Below are positions 16,988 to 25,093 of a DNA stretch of 64,000 nt, one piece after another (position 1 is the first letter of the stretch; each line of letters begins with the position of its first letter). The notes under the pieces are model-generated. The model was not told the DNA's origin and searched no databases. It saw only the letters and a program-made list of their open reading frames with translations. A program made the translations under genes and the position numbers. This DNA comes from Bacillota bacterium (GTDB lineage: Bacteria > Bacillota > UBA4882 > UBA8346). Where the stretch lies: NCBI GenBank assembly GCA_023435565.1, contig JAEYRN010000029.1, positions 73,008-137,007 of the forward strand, read 5' to 3'.

Positions 16988-17668
16988 TCAATTCAACATA
17001 ATATCTAATGTTGATAACCCTTTGTCATCAATAGTTTTACGGTTAATTATTATCCTTCTTACACTTAATTTTTCTAAAAATGAATACATTCTATGTCTAT
17101 CAAAAAAAATTGAATATACATAACCTTGGACATTTGATTGTAGGACCATATCATGAGCAAATTGTAATTCAGTTTGACCTAAGAAGGTTTCTATCTCTTT
17201 TTTATAGGATGAATCAGGTTCAATATAATAGCCTGGTATAAATACAACAAATACATTAGAAACAAAATTTGGATTCTCAGGAAGATCTAATTCTTTTTTT
17301 ATAATTTCTAACACTTTCACACATAAATTAATACTTTCAGAAAATTCTTGTCTTTCAATTAATTCCCATTGACCTTTTACCAGATAATACTTGACTAAGG
17401 AAAAGGTGTTATTTTCATTACAATAGTATTCAAACCATACTTTCTTATCCATCAATGATATTTTTGAGTAATTTGAATGAATCAGATTAATTAGTGGAAT
17501 GGCCATCGAACTATCATACATAGAAGGCACTTGTTCTTGCCAACTCCAACTAATTTTTAGTAAAAATTTATTGATACGAAAAGATACACCTTCACCTGAA
17601 CTAGCAAAGGCCGGAAAACTGATTATTAAAAAAGACAATACTAGTATCGATGTTAAAAATTTCTTCAT
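16988..17668 (-). CDS. Secreted protein of unknown function
   Basis: The 226-residue protein begins with a clear signal peptide (MKKFLTSILVLSFLIISFPA then FASS). The mature part is mixed alpha/beta with no motif I recognise. It ends with VRRIIINRKTIDDKGLSTLD. It has its own GGAGGG ribosome binding site and AT-rich composition like its neighbours, and stands alone between two repeat-bearing spacers. Confidence 0.65.
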   Translation of the reverse strand: MKKFLTSILVLSFLIISFPAFASSGEGVSFRINKFLLKISWSWQEQVPSMYDSSMAIPLINLIHSNYSKISLMDKKVWFEYYCNENNTFSLVKYYLVKGQWELIERQEFSESINLCVKVLEIIKKELDLPENPNFVSNVFVVFIPGYYIEPDSSYKKEIETFLGQTELQFAHDMVLQSNVQGYVYSIFFDRHRMYSFLEKLSVRRIIINRKTIDDKGLSTLDIMLN

Positions 17669-17689
17669 AGTCCCTCCATAGGTTTTTAC

Positions 17690-17846
17690 AGAGCGGTGTC
17701 ATTTCTTCCCATATAATGACAGGTTTCTCCCCCATGGAAAGGATGACCAAACTGCAATTCGCCTAGCGAGGCTAACCCTGTTCACTTTGTTACGGCTCGC
17801 TTACTGAGTTTGAAGGGTTTACCCTGTCCATAGCGCCTCTTTCAGG
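17690..17846 (-). repeat. Cassette spacer carrying the AGTAAGCGAGCCGTAAC module
   Basis: Positions 17771-17817 match 18469-18515 almost exactly (minus strand: CTCAGTAAGCGAGCCGTAAC, then AAGTGAACAGGGTTAGC). Downstream on the minus strand lie CATGGGGGAGAAACCTGTC and GACACCGCTCTG before the next gene. The AACGAAAGTGAAC word resembles group II intron domain I sequence, which is recall and not a computed match. Confidence 0.5.
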
Positions 17847-17847
17847 C

Positions 17848-18411
17848 TCACCCTAGCAAAATGTATTTATAATACCCAAAAAATTCTCTCATTAATGAAT
17901 ATATATCTCTTAACTCAAAGAAATTAGCATGAGCAGATGAAACCTTTTCAATACCAACTATAGAAAATGCGAGTCTGGTTCTTGTAACATGGTAATATTG
18001 CGTGATAATTAATGCGGAATTAAAACCCAATCTTTCCATTATCACTTTTGAATTTATTGCAGTTAAATAAGTGTTTTTCCCTTTACTATCTATGATAATA
18101 TCTTTTGAAGGAATTTGGTTCTTTATCAAATAATCTCTCATAACTTTCGCTTCGTCAAAACCCTCTTTACCTATACCACCACTCACAATAATGTATCTAA
18201 AAAAGCCCTTATGATATAATTCAACTGCTTTATCTAATCGACTTTTCAGACGGCTTGATGGGTATCCATTGATTTCAATCTTATTCCCCAAAACAATTCC
18301 TACATCAGCTTTCTTTAAGTTGTCATTTAGGCCATCAATAATAATCAAACCAATATGTACCCCAAACCAAGCAACACATAATACAACTAGAATTTTGATA
18401 AATTGCTTCAT
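17848..18411 (-). CDS. YdcF-family (DUF218) membrane-anchored protein
   Basis: The 187-residue protein has one N-terminal span (FIKILVVLCVAWFGVHIGLI) and a DUF218 domain: ADVGIVLGNKI, SSRLKSRLDKAVELY, IIVSGGIG and ALIITQYYHVTRTRLAF. DUF218 proteins such as SanA/YdcF act at the cell envelope, with unknown chemistry. It is a single orphan gene bounded by two related spacers. Confidence 0.82.
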   Translation of the reverse strand: MKQFIKILVVLCVAWFGVHIGLIIIDGLNDNLKKADVGIVLGNKIEINGYPSSRLKSRLDKAVELYHKGFFRYIIVSGGIGKEGFDEAKVMRDYLIKNQIPSKDIIIDSKGKNTYLTAINSKVIMERLGFNSALIITQYYHVTRTRLAFSIVGIEKVSSAHANFFELRDIYSLMREFFGYYKYILLG

Positions 18412-18439
18412 TGGTCTGCTCTTTCATTAAAATAATATA

Positions 18440-18635
18440 CCTAAAAATTAACCCTGAGTCGAAGTCTTGCTAACCCTGTTCACTTTCGTTACGGCTCGCT
18501 TACTGAGTTTGAGGGCTTATATCACGTCCATTACTGGTCGTGACATCCTCATTCTCTTTCTACTGAATGGCTATTAGTTGAACCGGACTTTCACCGGCTG
18601 GCATTTGTGGGCTTCGTGGCGCACCCAGGGAGTGG
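18440..18635 (-). repeat. Cassette spacer, group II intron 5'-end-like
   Basis: The minus strand begins GGTGCGCCACGAAGCCC, then CCGGTGAAAGTCCGG, then (18515 to 18469) CAGTAAGCGAGCCGTAACG and AAAGTGAACAGGG. The GTGCG start and GGTGAAAGTCC hairpin are typical of bacterial group II intron 5' ends. No reverse transcriptase or domain V/VI follows, so at most it is a 5' fragment. The two halves also occur separately at 16884-16953 and 17771-17817. Confidence 0.45.
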
Positions 18636-18639
18636 ATAT

Positions 18640-19119
18640 TTATATACTTATTCCCTTTAGTTCATTTTCTTTTAACCAGCCACAATTCGGGCATTTTATT
18701 TCTTCGGATACTAATTCCGAACCACACCTTGCGCATTTAAATTGCAGTAAAGTTACTAATTTTTGGTTTAACAAATCAAAAAAATTTTCAAAATCACTTA
18801 CTAAAGCTTTATTAATTATAATTGGTTTCTTCTGTTTTATATTGAGAATTATCACGGAATCAGATTGAAAACAGCCTTTAATCTCACTCCATTTTACTCT
18901 TCTAAGTTTAAAATTCATAAAACATTCGATACCTATGTCAGTCAATTTTATGTAATATTTGGTACGGGAATATAACCTTCCAAAAATCAATAAAACACTA
19001 ACTAACATCCAAAACATATCCCTTGCTTTCAAAGCAAGCATAAAACCAAAACATAGAAACAATATTAATACATATTCTTTTTTCGAACCCCGAACCTTCC
19101 ACATATTTATTTCACTCAT
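18640..19119 (-). CDS. Membrane protein with PH-like domain and C-terminal zinc ribbon
   Basis: The 159-residue protein has two spans near the N-terminus (EYVLILFLCFGFMLALKA, MFWMLVSVLLIFG). A cytoplasmic segment resembling a bacterial PH domain follows (YYIKLTDIGIECFM, VKWSEIKGCF). The end is a zinc ribbon CARCGSELVSEEIKCPNCGW. Its function is unknown; the ribbon suggests protein or nucleic-acid binding. Orphan gene in the accessory array. Confidence 0.65.
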   Translation of the reverse strand: MSEINMWKVRGSKKEYVLILFLCFGFMLALKARDMFWMLVSVLLIFGRLYSRTKYYIKLTDIGIECFMNFKLRRVKWSEIKGCFQSDSVIILNIKQKKPIIINKALVSDFENFFDLLNQKLVTLLQFKCARCGSELVSEEIKCPNCGWLKENELKGISI

Positions 19120-19319
19120 TTTCTCACTCCCATATTTTTTAAAAAAAGCAGCACCGACATCGCCTTTGACAATCTTTATGGGGTTTCAGCTAAAGTTGTG
19201 ATTACCATTAGCTTCTTCTTTGAATCTACATCTTCGAATCACCGCGCCCGAAGTGGTAACCCCGTTTTATATGTAGTACATCGACAATCAGTTGAAGGTT
19301 GCCATGAAAGGCAACTACT
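19120..19319 (-). repeat. Cassette spacer, least similar to the others
   Basis: About 200 nt without a gene. The minus strand contains AAACGGGGTTACCACTTCGG, then GCGCGGTGATTCGAAGATG, and later GATGTCGGTGCTGC. Only the GGGCGCGGT word clearly recurs (at 20070-20100). It is placed with the spacer family mainly by position. Confidence 0.35.
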
Positions 19320-19882
19320 TTAATTTAATACTTTTATAGCTGTCAAAGTCATCATAATAATTGTTGCTAAAATTCCTACAAAAAAGTAAGTAAAAAAAGG
19401 AGTAATAAAGAAAATTAGTTTTTCTCTGACATTAACATCTTCATAATTTATTTTCACTAGACCTACTAATAAATTTGATAAAATAGTGATAACCATGCCA
19501 AAATAGATGAATTTCATCGGTAAATTTCTTAAACGTGTATATATTACGAACATAATAACTGTAAAAAAAAATTAAGAACTATTTTAATAAAATGATTCTT
19601 TTCAATTTTAATTAATTCAATCCATGTAGAAAAAACAACCGGAACTAAACTAACTATCACTATCAAATAAGTAACAAATTTTGATATTTCAAATCTAAAA
19701 CTCTTTATCAATAAAAACATTATTGACATAAAAAGAAAGGACAAAAAATACTGAGTAAATACAAACAAAGTAAAACTAAAAAGATTTAATTCTTTCCTTT
19801 TAAAATAGGAATCAAAGATCGCCTTTTTTCTTTCTATAGGATCTTCTATTTTTGAAAAATCTTCTTTGAAATATCCAAACAT
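19320..19882 (-). pseudogene. Membrane protein gene split at a homopolymer
   Basis: Frames 19544-19882 and 19320-19553 overlap by 10 bp and together make one ~185-residue protein with four to five spans (LFSFTLFVFTQYFLSFLFM, FVTYLIVIVSLVPVVF, MKFIYFGMVITILSNLLVG, IFFITPFFTYFFVGILAT). The break is at a run of nine A (plus strand 19563-19571). One extra base joins FLNFF-type residues to TVIMFVIYTRLRN. The protein family is unknown. This is the second gene in the array broken at a homopolymer. Confidence 0.6.
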
Positions 19883-19904
19883 TCTTTATACCTCATTCAG
19901 TTTT

Positions 19905-20182
19905 ACTAGCCCGCACGATGCAGGTTTCATTTCAGGTATTGCTGATATCGTCTTGGCATCTGCGACGTGCCTAAGCTTACAAGGCGGGATTCTTCTCTGA
20001 AACTACTTTCCCCGCCGACTCGGTTAGCGAAGGCATGTGGTGCGCAAACTTCAAGAAATTCATTTCATACCTTTCTTCATGACATTTCTTACCGCGCCCA
20101 TCAGCGCCAGATGCCATGTTATACGACGTGGGATGGCCCCTCAAAACAAGAGCAGCAAGGAGGCTGCGGCCTTACAGGTTTT
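19905..20182 (-). repeat. Long cassette spacer with attC-like imperfect palindrome
   Basis: The minus strand starts CGTATAACATGGCATCTGGC (about 20126 downward) and ends with CGCAGATGCC near 19953-19966. GGCATCTG(G)CG and CGCAGATGCC are complementary apart from one extra base, the kind of asymmetric pairing seen in attC arms. Positions 19957-20034 match the right part of the 16787-16955 spacer. CATGTTATAC (20114-20123, plus) recurs inverted at 16069-16080 and in diverged form at 20764-20773. Confidence 0.5.
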
Positions 20183-20683
20183 TTAATATTCGTCATTAAA
20201 TATAACACCACCAGTTACAGATTTATACTTTTCAATATGTTTATTCTGGTATTCTTTAAAGTCAATTGGCTGGCGTTTTAGTAAATGCTGTTTCATTAAT
20301 TCAAAATCATTTTTATATTTCTCGACTTCCATTGCTAATGCTCTCATAAAAAATAACCTATCAAACGAAACTACTTTATAATCACTATATTCTATAGAGC
20401 CTTCTGCATAAAAATAATAATCCAACAGTGCAATACTTCTCCATATTTCAAAGCTATTAACAACGATTCCTAGGTCTCCCCATATGTCTTTTTTGTTGTT
20501 AGGGTATTTTTTTGATAAATCTATGTAGTCATCATTCGTAATAACAAGATCAATATCTTGGCCTCTCTTCCTTAATCCGTAGTATTCCATAGCTAATCCA
20601 CCAATTATTAAGGGTTTGGAATTAAACTTAAAATTATATCCTTGAAGTTTTAAAGCTTTATCAACTATTTCATTTTTATTCAT
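20183..20683 (-). CDS. Nucleotidyltransferase-fold protein (AbiEii/MNT-like)
   Basis: The 166-residue protein has IIGGLAMEYYGLRKRGQDID, the GG-A-x-Y-G...DxD pattern of the minimal nucleotidyltransferase/AbiEii class; Asp residues in QDIDLV would bind metal. Members include antitoxin-type and abortive-infection proteins. No HEPN or AbiEi partner is adjacent, so a defence role is not shown. It is the first gene of the minus-strand accessory array. Confidence 0.72.
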   Translation of the reverse strand: MNKNEIVDKALKLQGYNFKFNSKPLIIGGLAMEYYGLRKRGQDIDLVITNDDYIDLSKKYPNNKKDIWGDLGIVVNSFEIWRSIALLDYYFYAEGSIEYSDYKVVSFDRLFFMRALAMEVEKYKNDFELMKQHLLKRQPIDFKEYQNKHIEKYKSVTGGVIFNDEY

Positions 20684-20739
20684 TCTAGATTTACCTCATT
20701 TTATTCAAGCTTCGAAGTTTTTTCCGAAAATCGGCACAT

Positions 20740-21120
20740 GGAGGCGCCGTGCTTTTGCCCCCCATGTTGTAAAACTCATTAGCGAATTTTGATCGCTAAT
20801 CTAACTAATTGTAAACTTTATATGTACGATATTCGCTAATATCTTCCATTTTACCTGTTTTGCGAATAAATTTCGGTAAAACTTCCCTATCCGTGAAATC
20901 TTTATATAATAACCAACCCCAAAAACCACCCCCATCACCCCTAATGTAAATTTCTATAAATAATAACAAAAAATTACTCCGCTTACAAGGATATTAACAA
21001 ATTCTACCGAATTATACCAATTACCTAGGTACCCTTTGCCACTGCCCGAACAATACTGATCATATTTTTCGGGCACGGACGATCAAGTTTTGCTAACCAA
21101 GTTCAAAACTTGATTTTCCA
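20740..21120. repeat. Gene-free stretch with several inverted repeats
   Basis: No gene is visible from 20684 to 21165. The stretch holds an attC-like hairpin (ACATGGAGGCGCC with GCCCCCCATGT, 20736-20768), a copy of the TTAATATCTTCC-type repeat (20815-20868), TGCCCGAA with TTCGGGCA (about 21044-21076) and CAAGTTTTG with CAAAACTTG (about 21084-21114). The last two precede the plus-strand gene at 21166 and could be leader structures. Confidence 0.45.
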
Positions 21121-21165
21121 GGAGCAAAGATTAATCAAAAATTTAAATCATAGGAGGACATACAA

Positions 21166-21636
21166 ATGGCTCAAAATCTAGTCTCCGCCACCTTACCGGC
21201 GGAGAAAAAAACGGAAATAATGCAAAAACTGACCGAGATTAAAAATGATTTAAATTTCTTACTCTCTCTCCAACCGGAAGATATCCGAAGCATATTCAAG
21301 GCCGCCAACGGCTACGCTCCCTTTATCGAAAAGGCCTATAATTCCGTCAACGACCATCCGGAGATCCTGCCAGCCGTCTTTGATAAAGAAGAGTTCATCA
21401 GAGATTTTCAGTTGTCAAAAGATCTGACTCTAATTGCCAACCAGGCCGAAGAACTAGCCGAAGGCCTGGAAAAAACCCTGATGGCCATCAACAGCGACGC
21501 CCTGACCGGCGCCTTGGAGGTCTACGCAGCAGTCAAACAAAACCGCGACAAGATTGCCGGCCTAAACGTAGTCGCCGCAGAAATGGCCGAGTTCTTTAAG
21601 AAAACCCTCAAAAAACCCCAACCGCTGGTAAGCTAA
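21166..21636 (+). CDS. Conserved helical protein of unknown function
   Basis: The 156-residue, mostly alpha-helical acidic protein begins MAQNLVSATLPAEKKTEIM. I recall similar short proteins in varied bacteria (start xxNLVSATL, middle LADALEDTxxAxxSEA) annotated only as hypothetical. It has a GGAGG site 8 bases upstream, no signal peptide and no membrane span. A strong terminator and then the 21-bp palindrome array follow immediately. Its role is unknown. Confidence 0.7.
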   Translation: MAQNLVSATLPAEKKTEIMQKLTEIKNDLNFLLSLQPEDIRSIFKAANGYAPFIEKAYNSVNDHPEILPAVFDKEEFIRDFQLSKDLTLIANQAEELAEGLEKTLMAINSDALTGALEVYAAVKQNRDKIAGLNVVAAEMAEFFKKTLKKPQPLVS

Positions 21637-21668
21637 ACTGATACAACCTGAAATAATAAACAAAAATA

Positions 21669-21706
21669 ATTAGGAGGGACCAAAAACCCCTCCGAATTAT
21701 TTTTGA
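21669..21706 (+). terminator. Rho-independent terminator
   Basis: AATTAGGAGGG pairs with CCCTCCGAATT, then ATTTTT, 33 bp after the stop of the gene at 21166-21636. Its 3' arm also lies in register with the following 21-bp repeat series. Confidence 0.8.
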
Positions 21707-21709
21707 AAC

Positions 21710-21950
21710 ACTCCTGAGTATCATTGAGACACTTCCAAGTATAACCCCAATACTCCGGAATATCACCGAAACACTCGCGAGTATGGTCAGAATACTCCGG
21801 ATTATAGTCAAGACACTTCCGAGTATATTTCCGACACTCCGGAGTATTGCCAAGATACTCGTGAGTATAGTTACAATACTCCGGAGTGTAAAACGAATAC
21901 TCCGGAATGTCTTTTGAATTCTCCGGAGTATTGTCGAGATACTTTAAAGG
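21710..21950. repeat. Array of twelve 10-bp palindromes at exact 21-bp spacing
   Basis: Cores start at 21710, 21731, 21752, 21773, 21794, 21815, 21836, 21857, 21878, 21899, 21920 and 21941. The consensus is ACTCCGGAGT, flanked by AAT/GAT and AT. Variants often keep the dyad: ACTCGCGAGT, ACTTCCAAGT and CTTTAAAG are compensated changes. Linkers of 11 bp vary freely. The minus strand is open and would read as an I-L-R-S-V-x-x heptad, a consequence of the period. This looks like iteron- or operator-type DNA, not a CRISPR. Confidence 0.85.
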
Positions 21951-22018
21951 GTGTGTAAAGTTTTTTGTGAATCTTTTAGATTAAACGGTTTTTATCTTTG
22001 CTCACATTCCTGCTAATC

Positions 22019-22465
22019 CTATAAATCTTTTTTAAGATAAATCATATCAACAAGTTGTATGTCGCCCTCAAAAATAGGGTGGTCGTAATTATCTGTAAAA
22101 AAATTCTTTACTCGATATGACTTTTCAAATCCACAACTTTCATAAAACGACAAGATTGTCGGCGTTTCGCCTGTCCCGACAAGCATTGTTTTGTAATCGT
22201 TTTTGTAGAAATCAAAAATGAAATTTATCAATGCTCTACCGTACCCTTTGCCTTGATATTTCTCGTATGTCGCTATGTTTTTCAACTCACAGGTTTCGCT
22301 ATTTATCGGCACTACAACGCAAACACTTTTCAAATCATCGTCGTATAAAGCAAACAAGTCCCCACTCGGCAGATACTTGTCAATCATATTTTCCTGCTCG
22401 TCTGCCAACAACAATAAGTCAAGGAACTGTTTCTTATTTTCGATAATTTTTTCTATTTTCACCAT
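22019..22465 (-). CDS. GNAT-family N-acetyltransferase
   Basis: The protein has 148 residues from ATG 22465, chosen because GGGGAGA precedes it; an upstream ATG at 22492 lacks a site. It shows the acetyl-CoA pyrophosphate loop YQGKGYGRALI and the C-terminal ILSFYESCGFEKSYRV motif. The substrate is unknown. It is an isolated minus-strand gene downstream of the palindrome array. Confidence 0.8.
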   Translation of the reverse strand: MVKIEKIIENKKQFLDLLLLADEQENMIDKYLPSGDLFALYDDDLKSVCVVVPINSETCELKNIATYEKYQGKGYGRALINFIFDFYKNDYKTMLVGTGETPTILSFYESCGFEKSYRVKNFFTDNYDHPIFEGDIQLVDMIYLKKDL

Positions 22466-22548
22466 ATCTCTCCCCGTTGCACACATCCCCATAACGTCAT
22501 CTTCTTCATCTTAATAATTTTCCTTTTACTGTTTGGTCAAATTCTTTC

Positions 22549-22932
22549 TTAATTAATCATTTGAGAAATCTTATGCACAATTTGCCAGTTGCCGTTAACC
22601 TTCATTAAATTGAAGTAATCCATATATCCAAATTTTTGATTTGATATTTTAAGTTTTACAGAGGCCATTTTATCATAAACATCCATGTAATAAATTTTTG
22701 TTTTCCATAGCAAAGAAGCATCATAATCTACCGGGCTATATGCTTTTATATAGTCTTCTTTATTTATAATGCTTATTTTGGTATCATCCGGCAAAATAAA
22801 TAACTTCCATTCATCATGTAAAAAGGGCCTATATAACTCACCATTACACTTAGCATGACCTTCATGATAATACTTAAATATTAAATCCCGAATTATTTTT
22901 TTCTCTTTTCTATACTTCCCATAATTAAACAT
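22549..22932 (-). CDS. NTF2-like / putative lumazine-binding-type protein
   Basis: The 127-residue protein has features of the SnoaL/NTF2-like fold: an N-terminal helix (KKIIRDLIFKYYHEGHAKCN), then LWKTKIYYMDVYDKMASVKL, ending FGYMDYFNLMKVNGNWQIVH. Members include DUF4878 and 'putative lumazine-binding' proteins of unknown role. It is a single gene with its own AGGAGG site. Confidence 0.65.
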   Translation of the reverse strand: MFNYGKYRKEKKIIRDLIFKYYHEGHAKCNGELYRPFLHDEWKLFILPDDTKISIINKEDYIKAYSPVDYDASLLWKTKIYYMDVYDKMASVKLKISNQKFGYMDYFNLMKVNGNWQIVHKISQMIN

Positions 22933-23033
22933 AAAAGATCCTCCTTTAATTTATAATCTGCGTTATTCAGCCCAGCGTTCGTTAATAGTGAAAAATTTTC
23001 AGTAAAATTCCCAGATCCGAATATTGATATAAT

Positions 23034-24374
23034 CTATTTTTTCCTCAATGTATCAGCCGTAAAATCATACTCCCAATCTTCCCCTTCTTGAATTGCCGCT
23101 TCTTTATAGAAGGAACAACCGCCCCCGGAGATAATAAATTTATAATTACCACTGGGAAGAGCCAGAACATTGTCGTTAAACTTGCTCCACTCTTCTCCCG
23201 CTTCATTGGTTGCGGATAACTGCCAGGTGCGGAACCCGTGATTAGTTAAGGTTAAAGTTGCCGAACGGGGTTGTTCGGAGTATGAAGTTATCAAGGTCTG
23301 ATGATCTTTATCTATCGTAAAACTGATAATCTGATCAAGATATCCTTTTTTAGAGATAACCGCTTTATATGTACCATATTCTATTTTAGATTCAAATTCG
23401 CCCCTTCTTTTATATTTATATTGCCGCCCGTTAATCTGCAGCACGCCTTTAACCGGTAAATCAGATAATAAGATGGCGCCGCGTAACCGTTCTTTATGAA
23501 ACGGCGTATTGGCGTCTTTAATACTTAATTGTTTGGAAATTGGATCAACTTTAAGATTAATAAACGATTTCTCGGCAAGCTGTTTCAGTCGATACCATTT
23601 GTTATCCATATAATGAAAGATTTGTCGATATTCTTTGTTTAATTGACTTTTAGGAGAGTTCGAAGGTTCCATCACATAATCATTAAGACCATCAAAGTAA
23701 CCATCCTGGTCTCCATCGATCAATATTATGTTATAAGGGATCTCATAACCCGTAAGATCACGGTATATTTCATTGGCAATACAATAACCAACATGTTGAA
23801 AAAAGTAATGAATGCCTTTATCATTCTTAATTAAGTAAAGGATTATCTGATTGCCGTTATGAAGCGTAAATTTGTAAACAGGATATTGGGGAATATCTAA
23901 GACCCTTTCCCCCGATTTTAATTTCCCAGTTGTACTTTGAGTCTGAGTTACCGGTACGCTCTCAGTAGTCGATTCATTACCAGGATTCTGCTTTGGACGG
24001 GTTATGGCTTTCCATTTATAAATGTCCAGATTATAGTAATGGTCTTCCTGAGTTAAGGTGGGAATTGAAGTTGTTATAAGTCCGTTCTCGTCCATGGTAA
24101 TACTCTCATCTTCCTGACGGATAAATTTTAGAGTACCACCGACGAAGTCTATTTCTAAATGATCGTTGTCGAAAAAAACTTCCTTCCCATATAAAGGCGG
24201 AGTCATCCAAAAATAGTCATTGAAAATATCCGCTTTATACTCATACTGTAAATTGCGGTCGCCTCTAAACATATAATGTTCAGGCATACGCGTAACTAAT
24301 TGGGAGTTTCTGTTATCAATTATATTAGTGATGAACAATGCAATAAGAATTAATAAATCATACAAATTAACCAC
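23034..24374 (-). CDS. Large hypothetical protein with PEGA-like repeat
   Basis: The 446-residue protein has an N-terminal hydrophobic segment (YDLLILIALFITNII), then a beta-rich region and a low-complexity linker (NESTTESVPVTQTQSTTG). DGDQDGYFDGLNDYVM looks like a calcium-binding or dockerin-like acidic loop. A PEGA-like segment (GVLQINGRQYKYKRRGEFES, TYKAVISKKGYLD) is near residues 305-355. It is probably surface-exposed. No family is assigned with confidence. Confidence 0.6.
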   Translation of the reverse strand: MVNLYDLLILIALFITNIIDNRNSQLVTRMPEHYMFRGDRNLQYEYKADIFNDYFWMTPPLYGKEVFFDNDHLEIDFVGGTLKFIRQEDESITMDENGLITTSIPTLTQEDHYYNLDIYKWKAITRPKQNPGNESTTESVPVTQTQSTTGKLKSGERVLDIPQYPVYKFTLHNGNQIILYLIKNDKGIHYFFQHVGYCIANEIYRDLTGYEIPYNIILIDGDQDGYFDGLNDYVMEPSNSPKSQLNKEYRQIFHYMDNKWYRLKQLAEKSFINLKVDPISKQLSIKDANTPFHKERLRGAILLSDLPVKGVLQINGRQYKYKRRGEFESKIEYGTYKAVISKKGYLDQIISFTIDKDHQTLITSYSEQPRSATLTLTNHGFRTWQLSATNEAGEEWSKFNDNVLALPSGNYKFIISGGGCSFYKEAAIQEGEDWEYDFTADTLRKK

Positions 24375-24407
24375 CCCTTTAGGTGAAGTTTCTTAACTCA
24401 AAAAACT

Positions 24408-24462
24408 AATTTTATATGTAATATTTTCTCTAATATCTTCCATATTACCTGTTTGGTGAATA
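24408..24462. repeat. TAATATCTTCCATATTACCTG dispersed repeat copy
   Basis: The sequence around TCTAATATCTTCCATATTAC matches 20815-20868 and, less well, 27643-27690. All three are intergenic. It could be a regulatory motif or a decayed coding tail; on the minus strand one frame reads TGxMEDIxE in each copy. Confidence 0.55.
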
Positions 24463-24592
24463 AGCTAATTTTTGTAAATAGCTTAAAGTGGAAAATAATA
24501 ACTCGAGTCAATCCATTCTCCCTCCCACCGATTTAATAAAGCTTACTTCAGTGGGAGGGGAACTGCGCTCAAGTTTCTTATACCACTTATAG

Positions 24593-25057
24593 TTACTGAA
24601 GAGAAGAGGCTGGAATTCTTACTTGAAATGCCGTCTTTTCTCCTCTATGAAACCCTGCTTTTTCATAAAACCTTAAGGTGCTTTCTTCTTTTCTCCCTGT
24701 CATTAACATTACTTTATAACAATCTTTTTCTTTTGCTATTTCAATTGCTTTCTTTAAGATTGCTGTTCCATGGCCCTTTTTTCTATATTTCTCATGGGTG
24801 ACAACATTTTCAATCAATGCATAAGGCCGAGCATTTCTGGTCAAGTTCTTTATAATCACTAATATACATGAAGCAATAATAATTCCATCTTCTTCAATAA
24901 CTAAACAACAATGATGGGGGTCATCAATTATTTCATTCCATATCGATTTTATTTTTTCATCGATTAAAATTTCCGGATCATCAATATTAAGATGTTTATA
25001 AAGCTCAAGCAATAAATAAAGTTCATTAAGTCTTATTTCTCTCACTTTTTTAATCAT
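24593..25057 (-). CDS. GNAT-family N-acetyltransferase
   Basis: The 154-residue protein has the canonical motif A, VTHEKYRKKGHGTAILKKAI, and motif B, STLRFYEKAGFHRGEKTAF. Substrate unknown. It is preceded (minus strand) by a gene of unknown function and followed by an inverted repeat (CCTCCCAC with GTGGGAGG, 24522-24560) that lacks a clear T run. Confidence 0.85.
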   Translation of the reverse strand: MIKKVREIRLNELYLLLELYKHLNIDDPEILIDEKIKSIWNEIIDDPHHCCLVIEEDGIIIASCILVIIKNLTRNARPYALIENVVTHEKYRKKGHGTAILKKAIEIAKEKDCYKVMLMTGRKEESTLRFYEKAGFHRGEKTAFQVRIPASSLQ

Positions 25058-25093
25058 TTATGAAAGCCCCCATTCCTTGCTTTTTCTATATTC

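Noticed and set aside
19967..20281. Plus-strand 104-residue frame
   Set aside because: Covers a cassette-like spacer and the tail of the nucleotidyltransferase gene; no ribosome binding site and no protein-like composition.
20183..20683. Complete AbiE or MNT/HEPN defence system
   Set aside because: Only the nucleotidyltransferase-like protein is present; no AbiEi, HEPN or other partner gene is adjacent.
21608..21853. Minus-strand frame with an I-L-R-S-V-x-x heptad repeat
   Set aside because: It is the translation of the 21-bp palindrome array, begins at a non-ATG codon inside the array, has no ribosome binding site and continues into a gene terminator.
21710..21950. CRISPR array
   Set aside because: The period is 21 bp with 10-bp palindromic cores and 11-bp linkers, far too short for repeat-spacer units, and no cas genes are present.
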